Of a DNA stretch of 64,000 nucleotides, positions 34,869 to 43,355 are shown in pieces. The DNA is from Parapedobacter sp964498395 (GTDB taxonomy: Bacteria; Bacteroidota; Bacteroidia; Sphingobacteriales; Sphingobacteriaceae), in contig CAZCHE010000004.1 of assembly GCA_964498395.1 (NCBI GenBank), positions 186,001-250,000 of the forward strand, given 5' to 3'. Positions within the stretch are counted from its first letter, which is position 1. Each line of letters starts with the position of its first letter. The translations under genes and the position numbers were made by a program. Under the pieces are notes generated by a model. It had not been told where the DNA came from. It saw only the letters and a program-made list of their open reading frames with translations, and ran no database searches.

Positions 34869-35276
34869 TTATTTTTTACCTTTTGCAGGAGCAGCTGCTT
34901 GCCCGGGTTTCGGGCGTTTTGTCCCATATTTAGAACGACGTTGGTTACGTCCGGCAACACCTGATGTGTCCAATGCGCCACGGATGATGTGGTAACGTAC
35001 ACCAGGTAAGTCTTTCACCCGGCCGCCACGGATCAACACGATGGAGTGCTCTTGCAGGTTGTGTCCTTCACCCGGAATGTAGGCATTCACCTCTTTACCG
35101 TTAGTAAGGCGTACACGCGCCACTTTACGCATTGCTGAGTTTGGTTTTTTAGGGGTAGTGGTGTACACACGTGTGCATACGCCTCTTCGCTGTGGACAGC
35201 TGTCCAACGCCGGAGACTTACTCTTGTCTTCCAGAGCTACTCTACCTTTTCTAACTAATTGTTGAATAGTAGGCAT
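34869..35276 (-). CDS. rpsL: 30S ribosomal protein S12
   Basis: A 135-residue S12 (MPTIQQLVRKGR, RRGVCTRVYTTTPKKPNSAMRK). Lys43 and the Lys of VKDLPGVRYH are the residues normally changed in streptomycin resistance; both are wild type. First gene of the str operon. The C-terminal tail PGQAAAPAKGKK is a little longer than in E. coli. Confidence 0.97.
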   Translation of the reverse strand: MPTIQQLVRKGRVALEDKSKSPALDSCPQRRGVCTRVYTTTPKKPNSAMRKVARVRLTNGKEVNAYIPGEGHNLQEHSIVLIRGGRVKDLPGVRYHIIRGALDTSGVAGRNQRRSKYGTKRPKPGQAAAPAKGKK

Positions 35277-35324
35277 TTACTGTTTTTTAAATTTGCTTTT
35301 ATCCTAAACTTATTTTAAGGACGG

Positions 35325-35355
35325 CAAAGGTAAGAAGTTTATTTTTGATTATCAA
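35325..35355 (-). promoter_or_regulatory. Promoter of the str operon
   Basis: -33 TTG (35355-35353) and -7 TACCTTTG (35332-35325) on the minus strand with a 20-nt spacer, giving a leader of about 40 nt before rpsL. The remaining bases 35356-35682 up to the TPR gene show nothing else I can support. Confidence 0.65.
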
Positions 35356-35682
35356 GGAGTTTTGGTGAAAAATAAGTTCAAGGATGCCGCTACATCATCT
35401 AATAGCGGCAGAATACGCCGTCAAAACGGCAATCGTGTATGTTCCAGAGAATCATTTGGTGAGAAATGTTTTCATCGGACACGCATATCGGTTGAGGCGC
35501 TAAGAAAAAAGTAACAAATAAAGCTTGAAAAATCAAACAACGAAAAATCCGATACCTATCATCAAAAGTGGTAACTTTATAAATGAATTCCTTTCTTAGT
35601 CCGTGTCAAAATCAGTTTGATGATATCCGAGCCGCTCCCTTAAAATTAAACGACAATTTTCAAACATCAAAAAACCATACAT

Positions 35683-37410
35683 ATGCAAAAGTTTTGTTTA
35701 GTAATGATCTTGCTGTTTCTCCTCCTCGGATGCAATAATTCCGGAAAGGAAAATAGCCGGTCTGAAAAAATGCCGCAAGACGTACGCTGTTACAGCCCAC
35801 AAATATCCGATAAGGATTGGTACTCATCGGGCAAACGGGCCCCGAAGTTTGAGGGGTTGGAAGGCATCGATTTCAAGATATCGACTTCCAATAAAGAACT
35901 ACAGCAATACTTCAATCAGGGAATGATGCTGGCTTATGGATTTAACCATGCCGAAGCAGCACGGTCGTTTTACGAAGCCACCAGACTCGATTCCACATGC
36001 GCCATGGCTCATTGGGGTTTTGCCTATGTACTGGGGCCGAACTACAATGGGGGAATGGAAGAGGAGAATTTCCAATGGGCTTATGATGCGGCCATGAAAG
36101 CAAAAGCGCTTGCAGAAAACTGTACACCCAAGGAAATCGCACTCATCGAAGCGTTGACAGAAAGGTACGCGGCACAACCCCCGGCTGACCGCAGTCCATT
36201 GGATATAGCTTATGCAGCGGCCATGAAAAAAGTCTATGACCAATACCCCTCCGACCCGGATATCGGAGCCTTATATGCGGAGTCCATGATGAACCTTCAT
36301 CCCTGGGATCTCTACGACAAATCAACAAAGGCCCCAAAACCGTGGACACCTGAACTGTTGGCAGTACTGGAGCACCTGATGGAAAAGAACTCCAAACACC
36401 CGGGTGCGCATCATTTTTATATCCATGCACTGGAAGCCTCAGCCACACCTGAAAAAGCATTGCCCAGCGCAAAACTGCTGGAAACATTGGTTCCGGGCTC
36501 GGGCCATTTGCTTCACATGCCCTCCCATATTTATATCATTACAGGAGACTATCACCTCGGTTCACTCGCTAATTTACGGGCAATAGAAGTTGACAGCGTA
36601 TACACCACCGCCTGCTACGCTCAAGGTGTCTATCCGCTCGCTTACTATCCGCATAATTATCATTTTTTAGCCGCAACAGCCGCATTGGAAGGCAACTCAA
36701 AATTAGCTTGGGAGGCCGCAGAAAAATTACAGCAGCATACGGCAGCAGATATCATGCGTATGCCGGGCTGGGGAACGCTGCAGCATTACTATACCATCCC
36801 TTATTACATTGCGGTAAAGTTTGCGGCATGGGATAGCATCCTGTCCATCACACCGCCGGAAAAAGACCTTGTATATCCCCGGGCTGTTTGGCATTATGCG
36901 AGAGGAATGGCCTTTTTAGGGAAACACAACTTACCCGATGCAGTAAAACAGTTGGATAGCCTTCGCGTATTAGCCGCAGGCACTAGCTTGCAACACCTCA
37001 CCGTTTGGGATATCAACACCACGGCCGACCTTGTCCGTATCGCCGTCAACGTATTGTCCGCCGGAATAGCTGTACAACAGCATGAGCTAAACAAAGCCGA
37101 AACCTTGTTAAAAGAAGCTGTGGCGATAGAAGATGATCTTAACTACAATGAGCCCCCGGATTGGTTTTTCTCCGTCCGTCATCATTTGGGAGCTTTATTA
37201 CTCAAGGCCGGAAAGTATGATGAAGCAGCGGATGTTTATCGGGATGATTTAAAAATCTGGCGCAAGAACGGCTGGGCATTGATTGGGCTATATAACAGTT
37301 TGGTGAAATTGAACAAAACCACTGAGGCAGCCGATGTGAAAGCCGCATTTGAAGAATCATGGCAATATGCGGACCTGCATATTGTTTCCTCGTCAAGTAT
37401 CATGGAATGA
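35683..37410 (+). CDS. TPR-repeat lipoprotein
   Basis: A 575-residue lipoprotein with signal LVMILLFLLLGC-NNSGKENSR. The protein is a chain of helical pairs recognisable as TPR-like repeats: FNQGMMLAYGFNHAEAARSF and LDSTCAMAHWGFAYVLGPN near 70-105, GAHHFYIHALEAS and HLLHMPSHIYIITGDYHLG in the middle, and YDEAADVYRDDLKIW near the end. This full-length arrangement occurs in many environmental bacteria as a conserved protein of unknown function. Transcribed alone; no neighbour suggests a role. Confidence 0.85.
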   Translation: MQKFCLVMILLFLLLGCNNSGKENSRSEKMPQDVRCYSPQISDKDWYSSGKRAPKFEGLEGIDFKISTSNKELQQYFNQGMMLAYGFNHAEAARSFYEATRLDSTCAMAHWGFAYVLGPNYNGGMEEENFQWAYDAAMKAKALAENCTPKEIALIEALTERYAAQPPADRSPLDIAYAAAMKKVYDQYPSDPDIGALYAESMMNLHPWDLYDKSTKAPKPWTPELLAVLEHLMEKNSKHPGAHHFYIHALEASATPEKALPSAKLLETLVPGSGHLLHMPSHIYIITGDYHLGSLANLRAIEVDSVYTTACYAQGVYPLAYYPHNYHFLAATAALEGNSKLAWEAAEKLQQHTAADIMRMPGWGTLQHYYTIPYYIAVKFAAWDSILSITPPEKDLVYPRAVWHYARGMAFLGKHNLPDAVKQLDSLRVLAAGTSLQHLTVWDINTTADLVRIAVNVLSAGIAVQQHELNKAETLLKEAVAIEDDLNYNEPPDWFFSVRHHLGALLLKAGKYDEAADVYRDDLKIWRKNGWALIGLYNSLVKLNKTTEAADVKAAFEESWQYADLHIVSSSSIME

Positions 37411-37573
37411 GACTATCCCGGGTATTTTGAGACGGCCTCACTTCTGTAGGGTCGGAGGGATGCGATGCGCCCCAAGACTCCGCACGCTTGGCCATATAGA
37501 GATAGTTGGCTGTGTCGCGCTATCCCCAGACGCATAGCTACAGCCATCCCTTTATGGGAGGGGCTAAACCAGC

Positions 37574-37679
37574 AAGAAGCCATTCGCTGCGCTCATTTAT
37601 TTTGTTGTTTCTCATCTTTGCTGAAGTAGAACTTCGCAAAGCTTTAAAACAACAAAACCCGGCTATTGCCGGGCTTCTT
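37574..37679. repeat. Inverted double-terminator element after ssrA (copy 2)
   Basis: Same plan as the unit at 12619-12736: outer arms AAGAAGC (37574-37580) / GCTTCTT (37673-37679), inner arms TTTTGTTGTTT (37600-37610) / AAACAACAAAA (37647-37657). On the minus strand, directly after the tmRNA CCA, it reads AAGAAGC, hairpin, TTTTGTTGTTTT, and the opposite half presents the same order on plus. The middle also shares TCTACTT-AGCAA with copy 1. Confidence 0.7.
37655..37677 (-). terminator. Terminator of ssrA
   Basis: Stem CCCGGC / GCCGGG (37658-37663 with 37668-37673), loop of 4, then TTTTGTTGTTTT on the minus strand. It starts about 10 nt past the CCA end. Confidence 0.85.
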
Positions 37680-37685
37680 TTGGTT

Positions 37686-38052
37686 TGGTGGAGCCGGAGG
37701 GATTCGAACCCTCGTCCAAACATGGTACAGTATACGCTTTCTACATGCTTAGCTTCCGTTTCATTGTCGGGAAAGGGAAGGCCGGACGCTCGCCTATACC
37801 GTTTTCCTTAGTTGCTGTTTCTCATTGACCCGGCGCAACGACAAGCCAACCAGTTCCGTATTTCGATGCCCTTGGTGCTACGCTACAGAACGGTACGTTA
37901 GCAGGACAAAAGCTGAGCTAATTCTAAATTAGGCAGCTAAGGCGTAGTTATTTTCGCCATTTAAAAAGTTGAAAGTTTGGATTAAAGCGCAATACTCACA
38001 ACACGCTGCATGCTTACATAACCATCTCCATCCTGTCAATTCCGGTCGGCCC
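37686..38052 (-). ncRNA. ssrA: Transfer-messenger RNA
   Basis: A 367-nt tmRNA. The 5' end GGGGCCG pairs with CGGCTCC before ACCA, and the T arm GGGTTCGAATCCC is intact. The tag reading frame at 37958-37929 encodes GENNYALAA and a stop, close to the Bacteroidetes type GETNYALAA. It rescues stalled ribosomes and marks products for proteolysis. A -7 box TATCTTTG at 38076-38069 precedes it in the gap to hisD. Confidence 0.97.
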
Positions 38053-38092
38053 CAGATGATAATAGCCTGCAAAGATACGGGTTTTTCCGCAA

Positions 38093-39379
38093 TTAACCCA
38101 GTCTGATCGATACCGCATTTTTATGTGCCTGTAGCCCTTCCAGCTCGGCCAATACCTCTACTGTAGGCCCGATATTCCGCAATCCTTCGGATGTGATGTG
38201 CTGGAACGTAATCTTTTTGACGAATGAATCGACCGATACGCCTGAATATGATCGCGCGTAACCACTTGTCGGTAGTGTGTGGTTGGTGCCCGAGGCATAG
38301 TCACCTGCACTTTCAGGCGTAAGGTGTCCCAAAAACACCGATCCCGCATTGCTTATCCTGCGCAACAAGGGTTCCCAATCATTTGTTTCGATAATCAAAT
38401 GCTCGGGGGCGTATTGGTTGCTGAATGTCAACGCTTCATCTATACCATTGCATAACACCGCATAAGAATGAGCAAGGGCTTTCGCGGCGACTTCTCCTCG
38501 GGGCAATTGGGCAAGTTGCGCTTGTAGCGCCAGCTGTACATCGGCTACCAACTGCTGGTCGGTACTCACCAATACCGCTTGGCTGTCCGCCCCATGCTCG
38601 GCTTGGGCTAACAAGTCGGCAGCGACGTACTGCGGATTTGCACTGCTATCGGCGATGACCAATACTTCAGAAGGCCCTGCAGGCATATCGATACTTACGT
38701 TGGTCATTCCCTGCACCAGGCTTTTGGCTTTGGTGACGTATTGGTTGCCTGGCCCAAAAATTTTGTCCACTTTGGGAATACTTTCGGTGCCGTAGGCCAT
38801 GGCTGCAACGGCTTGGGCCCCACCCACCAAATAGATGCGTTCAATCTTAAGCAATTGCAGGCAATAGGCGACGTATCCATTGATTTTACCGTCCGATTGG
38901 GGAGGAGAACAAACCACAATTTCCTTGCAACCGGCTATACGGGCAGGTATACCGAGCATCAATAACGTGCTGGGCAACACGGCCGATCCGCCGGGGATGT
39001 ACAACCCCACTTTCTCAATAGGACGCACCTCACGCCAGCATTTCACACCCGGCATGGTTTCCACCGCTTTTTCCTTACGCAATTGGGTTTCGTGGAAGCG
39101 GTAGATGTTGGCAAAAGCGATTTCCAATGCCCGTTGCTGCTCACGACCGATGGACGTAGCCAATGCAGCAATCTCATCACGATCGAGGTAAAGGCGATTG
39201 AGGTGAACACCGTCAAACTTTTCCGCATAGGCGTTCAGTGCGGCATCCCCATTGGCTTGTACGTCATCCAAGATGCCCGTCACCACCTGCTGTATCGTAT
39301 TGGATGGATCGGTATTTCGGGCGATCAACCGCTGGATGGCGGCTTCATCCAAAGAAGAAAATGTGTAGGTCTTTAACAT
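38093..39379 (-). CDS. hisD: Histidinol dehydrogenase
   Basis: A 428-residue enzyme for the last two oxidations of histidine synthesis (histidinol to histidine). Family features: GLYIPGGSAVLPSTLLMLGIPA, KIFGPGNQYVTKAK, DMPAGPSEVLV, the zinc-binding AEHGADSQAV and ASGTNHTLPTSGYAR (each a part of longer conserved blocks). It starts 28 nt after hisG. The stop lies 41 nt before ssrA, so hisC/hisB and later his genes, which commonly follow, are not here. Confidence 0.97.
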   Translation of the reverse strand: MLKTYTFSSLDEAAIQRLIARNTDPSNTIQQVVTGILDDVQANGDAALNAYAEKFDGVHLNRLYLDRDEIAALATSIGREQQRALEIAFANIYRFHETQLRKEKAVETMPGVKCWREVRPIEKVGLYIPGGSAVLPSTLLMLGIPARIAGCKEIVVCSPPQSDGKINGYVAYCLQLLKIERIYLVGGAQAVAAMAYGTESIPKVDKIFGPGNQYVTKAKSLVQGMTNVSIDMPAGPSEVLVIADSSANPQYVAADLLAQAEHGADSQAVLVSTDQQLVADVQLALQAQLAQLPRGEVAAKALAHSYAVLCNGIDEALTFSNQYAPEHLIIETNDWEPLLRRISNAGSVFLGHLTPESAGDYASGTNHTLPTSGYARSYSGVSVDSFVKKITFQHITSEGLRNIGPTVEVLAELEGLQAHKNAVSIRLG

Positions 39380-39406
39380 GATGTGGCCGTTTGATAGGTC
39401 ATTGCC

Positions 39407-40258
39407 TTAGAGGATGATTTTTTCTACCGGCATCACGACGATGCCTTGTGCACCTGCGGCTTTCAGCTTATTGATCTTATCCCAAAAATCTTGCTCCGAG
39501 ATCACCGTGTGTACCGCCACCCAATTTTCTTCGGCCAATGGCACGATCGTAGGGCTTTTCACACCGGGGAGTAGGGCGGTGATTTCGCTGAGCTGGCTGC
39601 GTTCCACATTCAATACCACATATTTGGTTTCCGCTGCCCTAAGCACCGACTGGATGCGTTGGATCAATTCGCGAACCACTGGATTGCTGTCGATTCCGTT
39701 TTTGCTGATGAGGATCGCTTCGGAGCTCATCACATTGGCAAAGGGCTTCAGCCCATTGCTCCTCAAGGTACCACCTGTAGACACGATGTCAAATATGGCA
39801 TCGGCCAATTCCAAGGCGGGCGATATTTCAACCGAACCGGAAATAACACGTATATCGGCAGATATGCCGTTTTTATCCAAGAATTTCCGCAGGATGGTCG
39901 GATAGGAAGTCGCGATGGCTTTTCCATTCAGGTCCGTTAGCGTATTGGTGTCGCTGTGGTTAGGTACGGCGATTTTGAGGTCGCATTTGCCGAACCCGAG
40001 CCGTTGGAGATAGCGTACGTTGGCCTCAGTCTCTGCAATCACGTTCTCGCCTACGATACCCAGGTCAGCAATGCCGTCCTGTACATATTCGGGAATATCG
40101 TCGTCGCGGAGAAACAGAATCTCCAACGGGAAGTTGGAAACGGTCGTGATGAGCGAGCTTTTATAATTTTCAAAGTTCAAGCCGCAGTTTTTCAGCAACT
40201 GCACTGATTTTTCGTTGAGCCTTCCGGATTTCTGGATGGCGATTTTCAGATTCTTCAA
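39407..40258 (-). CDS. hisG: ATP phosphoribosyltransferase (long form)
   Basis: A 283-residue enzyme for the first step of histidine synthesis. It begins KNLKIAIQKSGRLNEKSV, has the PRPP loop region DAIFDIVSTGGTLRSNGL, and a C-terminal HisG_C regulatory domain (about 210-283, ending GIVVMPVEKIIL) that binds histidine. The start codon is TTG at 40258; no ATG in frame lies upstream. It is preceded by a His-rich leader peptide. Confidence 0.96.
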   Translation of the reverse strand: MKNLKIAIQKSGRLNEKSVQLLKNCGLNFENYKSSLITTVSNFPLEILFLRDDDIPEYVQDGIADLGIVGENVIAETEANVRYLQRLGFGKCDLKIAVPNHSDTNTLTDLNGKAIATSYPTILRKFLDKNGISADIRVISGSVEISPALELADAIFDIVSTGGTLRSNGLKPFANVMSSEAILISKNGIDSNPVVRELIQRIQSVLRAAETKYVVLNVERSQLSEITALLPGVKSPTIVPLAEENWVAVHTVISEQDFWDKINKLKAAGAQGIVVMPVEKIIL

Positions 40259-40328
40259 GGGTGTAAATTAATATTATTAATAAAAGAAAAACATCGGGGG
40301 TCAATTGCTTCACGTAGAAACATACACA

Positions 40329-40388
40329 TTACATATCGCCACAAGGGCGATGATGAAAATGTACATGATGGATGGAAGCAATGTTCAT
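40329..40388 (-). CDS. hisL: Histidine operon leader peptide
   Basis: A 19-codon frame with ATG at 40388 and TAA at 40331-40329 encodes MNIASIHHVHFHHRPCGDM, five His within seven residues. It lies 70 nt upstream of hisG, and its codons 12-19 form a hairpin (ATCGCC/GGCGAT). This is what a His attenuator needs. A T-rich tract (TTTTTCTTTT on minus, about 40292-40283) follows 36 nt later, but I see no strong stem in front of it, so the mechanism may not be a plain terminator. Confidence 0.8.
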   Translation of the reverse strand: MNIASIHHVHFHHRPCGDM

Positions 40389-40420
40389 GTTCAACTATTA
40401 ATAACCATCGAGTTCGAAGG

Positions 40421-40452
40421 CAAATATAGGGGGTAAATACGGGGTATGCAAA
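40421..40452 (-). promoter_or_regulatory. Promoter of hisL-hisG-hisD
   Basis: -33 TTTG (40452-40449) and -7 TATATTTG (40428-40421), 20 nt apart, about 33 nt upstream of the hisL start. The remainder up to 40845 (upstream of the GH31 gene) shows no gene or clear element. Confidence 0.7.
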
Positions 40453-40845
40453 TTTTTTTGGTTATTGGACCTTCCCGTTCGCCACTCGCTTTTTGGCCGT
40501 TAGCAATCCGTTTACGTAAAGAAATATACTAGTAATTAATAAAAAATGCATTGATAACTAATGCGTTGATGACTTTTGTTCAATTTGTGAGGGGATAAAT
40601 TGTTTTAATTGGTTAAAAAATGTACTTTGGCTAAAAATAAGGGCGCCACTACCCCCTGTCTTGTTATTGAAAGCGAGTGAGCAGTTCTACACCAGGCGGA
40701 TGGCAACTATGCTCCCACGGCAAATCGGGATAGCAGCGCTATTATCGAGTACCGGTTTAAGATCGGCTCAGTAGTTTGGTTTCGCAACCGCTTGTCAATA
40801 GGAAATGGGTTTTTTGAGGGTGCCCATAAATTTAGGTGATAATTT

Positions 40846-43302
40846 ATGGCGAAGGATTTAACTAAACAACAAGAAACAGCGACAAGCAACACGGCTCCTG
40901 TATTGGAAGAGGGGGTACACCACGTTAATAACCCCGTATTAGACCTGCCCGAGATCGTCAAGAACTATTTGGGCCCCGTCGCAACCTACCATCAAGAAAA
41001 CAATAACTACTACTTCACCGATGGCAGTGCAAGTGTGGAGATCAAGGTCGTGAGTGATGAGATTATTCGGGTAAGATTGGCCCCCAAAGGGCAATTCTTG
41101 GAGGATTTCTCGTATGCTGTGCCGCAGTCTGACCAGCATGTGGCTGTATATAATTTTGAGGAAAACCAGCAGGAATATCGCGTCAAGACCAATACGGTAA
41201 CCTGTGTGATTCGCAAGGCCGATTTTTTGATTTCATTTGAAGACCGCGAAGGCAAGGAATACAGCAAGGATTATTCACCCATGCATTGGGAAGAAAATGC
41301 CGATTTTGGTGGTTACTATGTATATGCTACGAAAGCGGCTTTGGCAAATGAAGCCTTCTATGGATTAGGTGACAAACCGACCCACCTCAACCTAAGGGGC
41401 AAGCGGTTTACCAACTGGAATTCGGATACCTACTCCTTCCAGTTCAACCAAGACCCTTTATACCGGAGTATCCCGTTTTATATCGGGCTTAGTGACGGGG
41501 ATGCTTATGGCGTCTTCTTCGATAACACGTTCAAGACCTATTTTGACTTTGCGGCAGAAGCGCACGACCAAACCAGTTTTTGGTCGGAGGGGGGTGAATT
41601 GCAATATTACTACATCCACGGCCCGCACATGATGGACGTGGTCAAGCGTTACCACAGCATCACGGGCACGCATTATCTGCCACCGCTATGGGCGTTGGGT
41701 TTCCACCAATGCCGGTGGAGTTACTATCCCGAAAGCAAGGTGCGCGATTTGGCGCGCAATTTCCGGGAGCGCAATATCCCATGTGACGCCATATACTTGG
41801 ATATCGACTATATGGATGGCTATCGGTGTTTCACTTGGAACAAGCATTATTTCCCAGACCCCAAAAAGATGATTAAGGAACTGGCCGACGACGGTTTCCG
41901 TACCGTGGTCATCATTGACCCGGGCATCAAGGTCGACGAGAATTATTGGGTGTTTCGTGAAGGCAAGAAGAATCGTTATTTCTGCCGCCGCGGGGACGAT
42001 TATTTTATGGAAGGGTATGTATGGCCTGGCCGGTGCCAATTCCCTGATTTCACAAACAAAGAAGTGCGTGAATGGTGGGGCGGGCTATTTAAAGAATTGG
42101 TCGATGCCGGAGTCGCCGGTGTATGGAATGACATGAACGAACCGGCGGTTTTCGGCAGGGGAACGTTCCCGAATGACGTGCGCCACAATTACGACGGATA
42201 CCGTGGGTCGCACCGCAAGGCCCACAATGTGTACGGTATGCAGATGGTGCGGGCCACCTACGAGGGGCTGAAAAAACTATTCCAGAAAAAACGTCCATTT
42301 ACCATCACGCGCGCAGCCTATTCCGGCACCCAACGTTACGCGTCTGTGTGGACGGGGGATAATGTCGCTACCTGGGAACACTTGCGGCTTGGAGCACTTC
42401 AGCTTCAGCGGCTATCCGTATCCGGAATGCCGTTTTGCGGCACAGATATCGGCGGGTTTAGCGGTGAGCCGGATGCCGAACTGTTCACCCGTTGGATCCA
42501 ATTCGGGGTGTTTTCGCCATTCATGCGTGCCCACTCGGCCGGGGATACCGCCGAACGTGAACCTTGGAGCTTCGGGCCGGAACATGAGGCGCTCAATCGG
42601 AAATTCATCGAATTGCGATATAAGCTCTTGCCTTATATCTACTCCGTCTTTTGGGAGCACACGAAGTACGGCTTCCCCATCCTCCGCCCGGTGACCATGG
42701 TCGAGCAACACCTCGATAGCAATATCCAACGGGAAGAGGAGTTTTGTTTCGGTGACAAAATATTGGTCTCACCGGTACTGCATCCGGGCCAGCAAAGCAA
42801 AACGGTGTACCTGCCTGCGGGCGAGTGGTACTACTATTGGGACAATAGCTTACTGGAAGGGGGGAAAGAGCATGAGGTAGCCACGCCGATGGATGAGATG
42901 CCGCTATTCGTCAAAGCCGGCACCGTGCTCCCGGAGTATCCCGTGATGCAATACGTCAATGAGAAAAAAATTGAGTCGTTGAAAATGCTGGTTTACCACA
43001 CCTCGCAAGAGGTCAATTCTTTCCTGTACGAGGACCACGGTGATACGTTTGCCTACGAGCAACAGATTTACCTGGAAAAGAAATTAGTGGTGAAAGGAAC
43101 CTCGAAAAGCTTAAAGATTACGCAATACATCGATGGGCTGTATTCCGAACAATACGACACCTACGACCTACATTTGGTCGGGCTGCCTTTCAAGGTCAAA
43201 CAAGTGGTGGTGGATGACAAATCGATGGAGGCCAAAGAGGATGAGCTTGGACGGTATGTGGTAAAAGTGCCGAGGGATTTTAGGAGCATCACGGTCGGTT
43301 GA
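40846..43302 (+). CDS. GH31 alpha-glucosidase
   Basis: An 818-residue glycoside hydrolase family 31 enzyme without a signal peptide, so cytoplasmic. Motifs: ALGFHQCRWSYYPESKVRDL, LDIDYMDGYRCFTW, the nucleophile Asp in GVWNDMNEPAVFGRG (near 425-435), and the acid/base segment FMRAHSAGDTAEREPW. It should release glucose from alpha-1,4/1,6-glucans. It heads a cluster with the glycogen genes glgB, glgA and glgC on the same strand (53 nt to glgB), so a role in glycogen turnover is likely. Confidence 0.94.
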   Translation: MAKDLTKQQETATSNTAPVLEEGVHHVNNPVLDLPEIVKNYLGPVATYHQENNNYYFTDGSASVEIKVVSDEIIRVRLAPKGQFLEDFSYAVPQSDQHVAVYNFEENQQEYRVKTNTVTCVIRKADFLISFEDREGKEYSKDYSPMHWEENADFGGYYVYATKAALANEAFYGLGDKPTHLNLRGKRFTNWNSDTYSFQFNQDPLYRSIPFYIGLSDGDAYGVFFDNTFKTYFDFAAEAHDQTSFWSEGGELQYYYIHGPHMMDVVKRYHSITGTHYLPPLWALGFHQCRWSYYPESKVRDLARNFRERNIPCDAIYLDIDYMDGYRCFTWNKHYFPDPKKMIKELADDGFRTVVIIDPGIKVDENYWVFREGKKNRYFCRRGDDYFMEGYVWPGRCQFPDFTNKEVREWWGGLFKELVDAGVAGVWNDMNEPAVFGRGTFPNDVRHNYDGYRGSHRKAHNVYGMQMVRATYEGLKKLFQKKRPFTITRAAYSGTQRYASVWTGDNVATWEHLRLGALQLQRLSVSGMPFCGTDIGGFSGEPDAELFTRWIQFGVFSPFMRAHSAGDTAEREPWSFGPEHEALNRKFIELRYKLLPYIYSVFWEHTKYGFPILRPVTMVEQHLDSNIQREEEFCFGDKILVSPVLHPGQQSKTVYLPAGEWYYYWDNSLLEGGKEHEVATPMDEMPLFVKAGTVLPEYPVMQYVNEKKIESLKMLVYHTSQEVNSFLYEDHGDTFAYEQQIYLEKKLVVKGTSKSLKITQYIDGLYSEQYDTYDLHLVGLPFKVKQVVVDDKSMEAKEDELGRYVVKVPRDFRSITVG

Positions 43303-43355
43303 GGGGGCGGCCCGGTGCTTGAAATACATAATTTACGAATTATAAACCCATAGTT

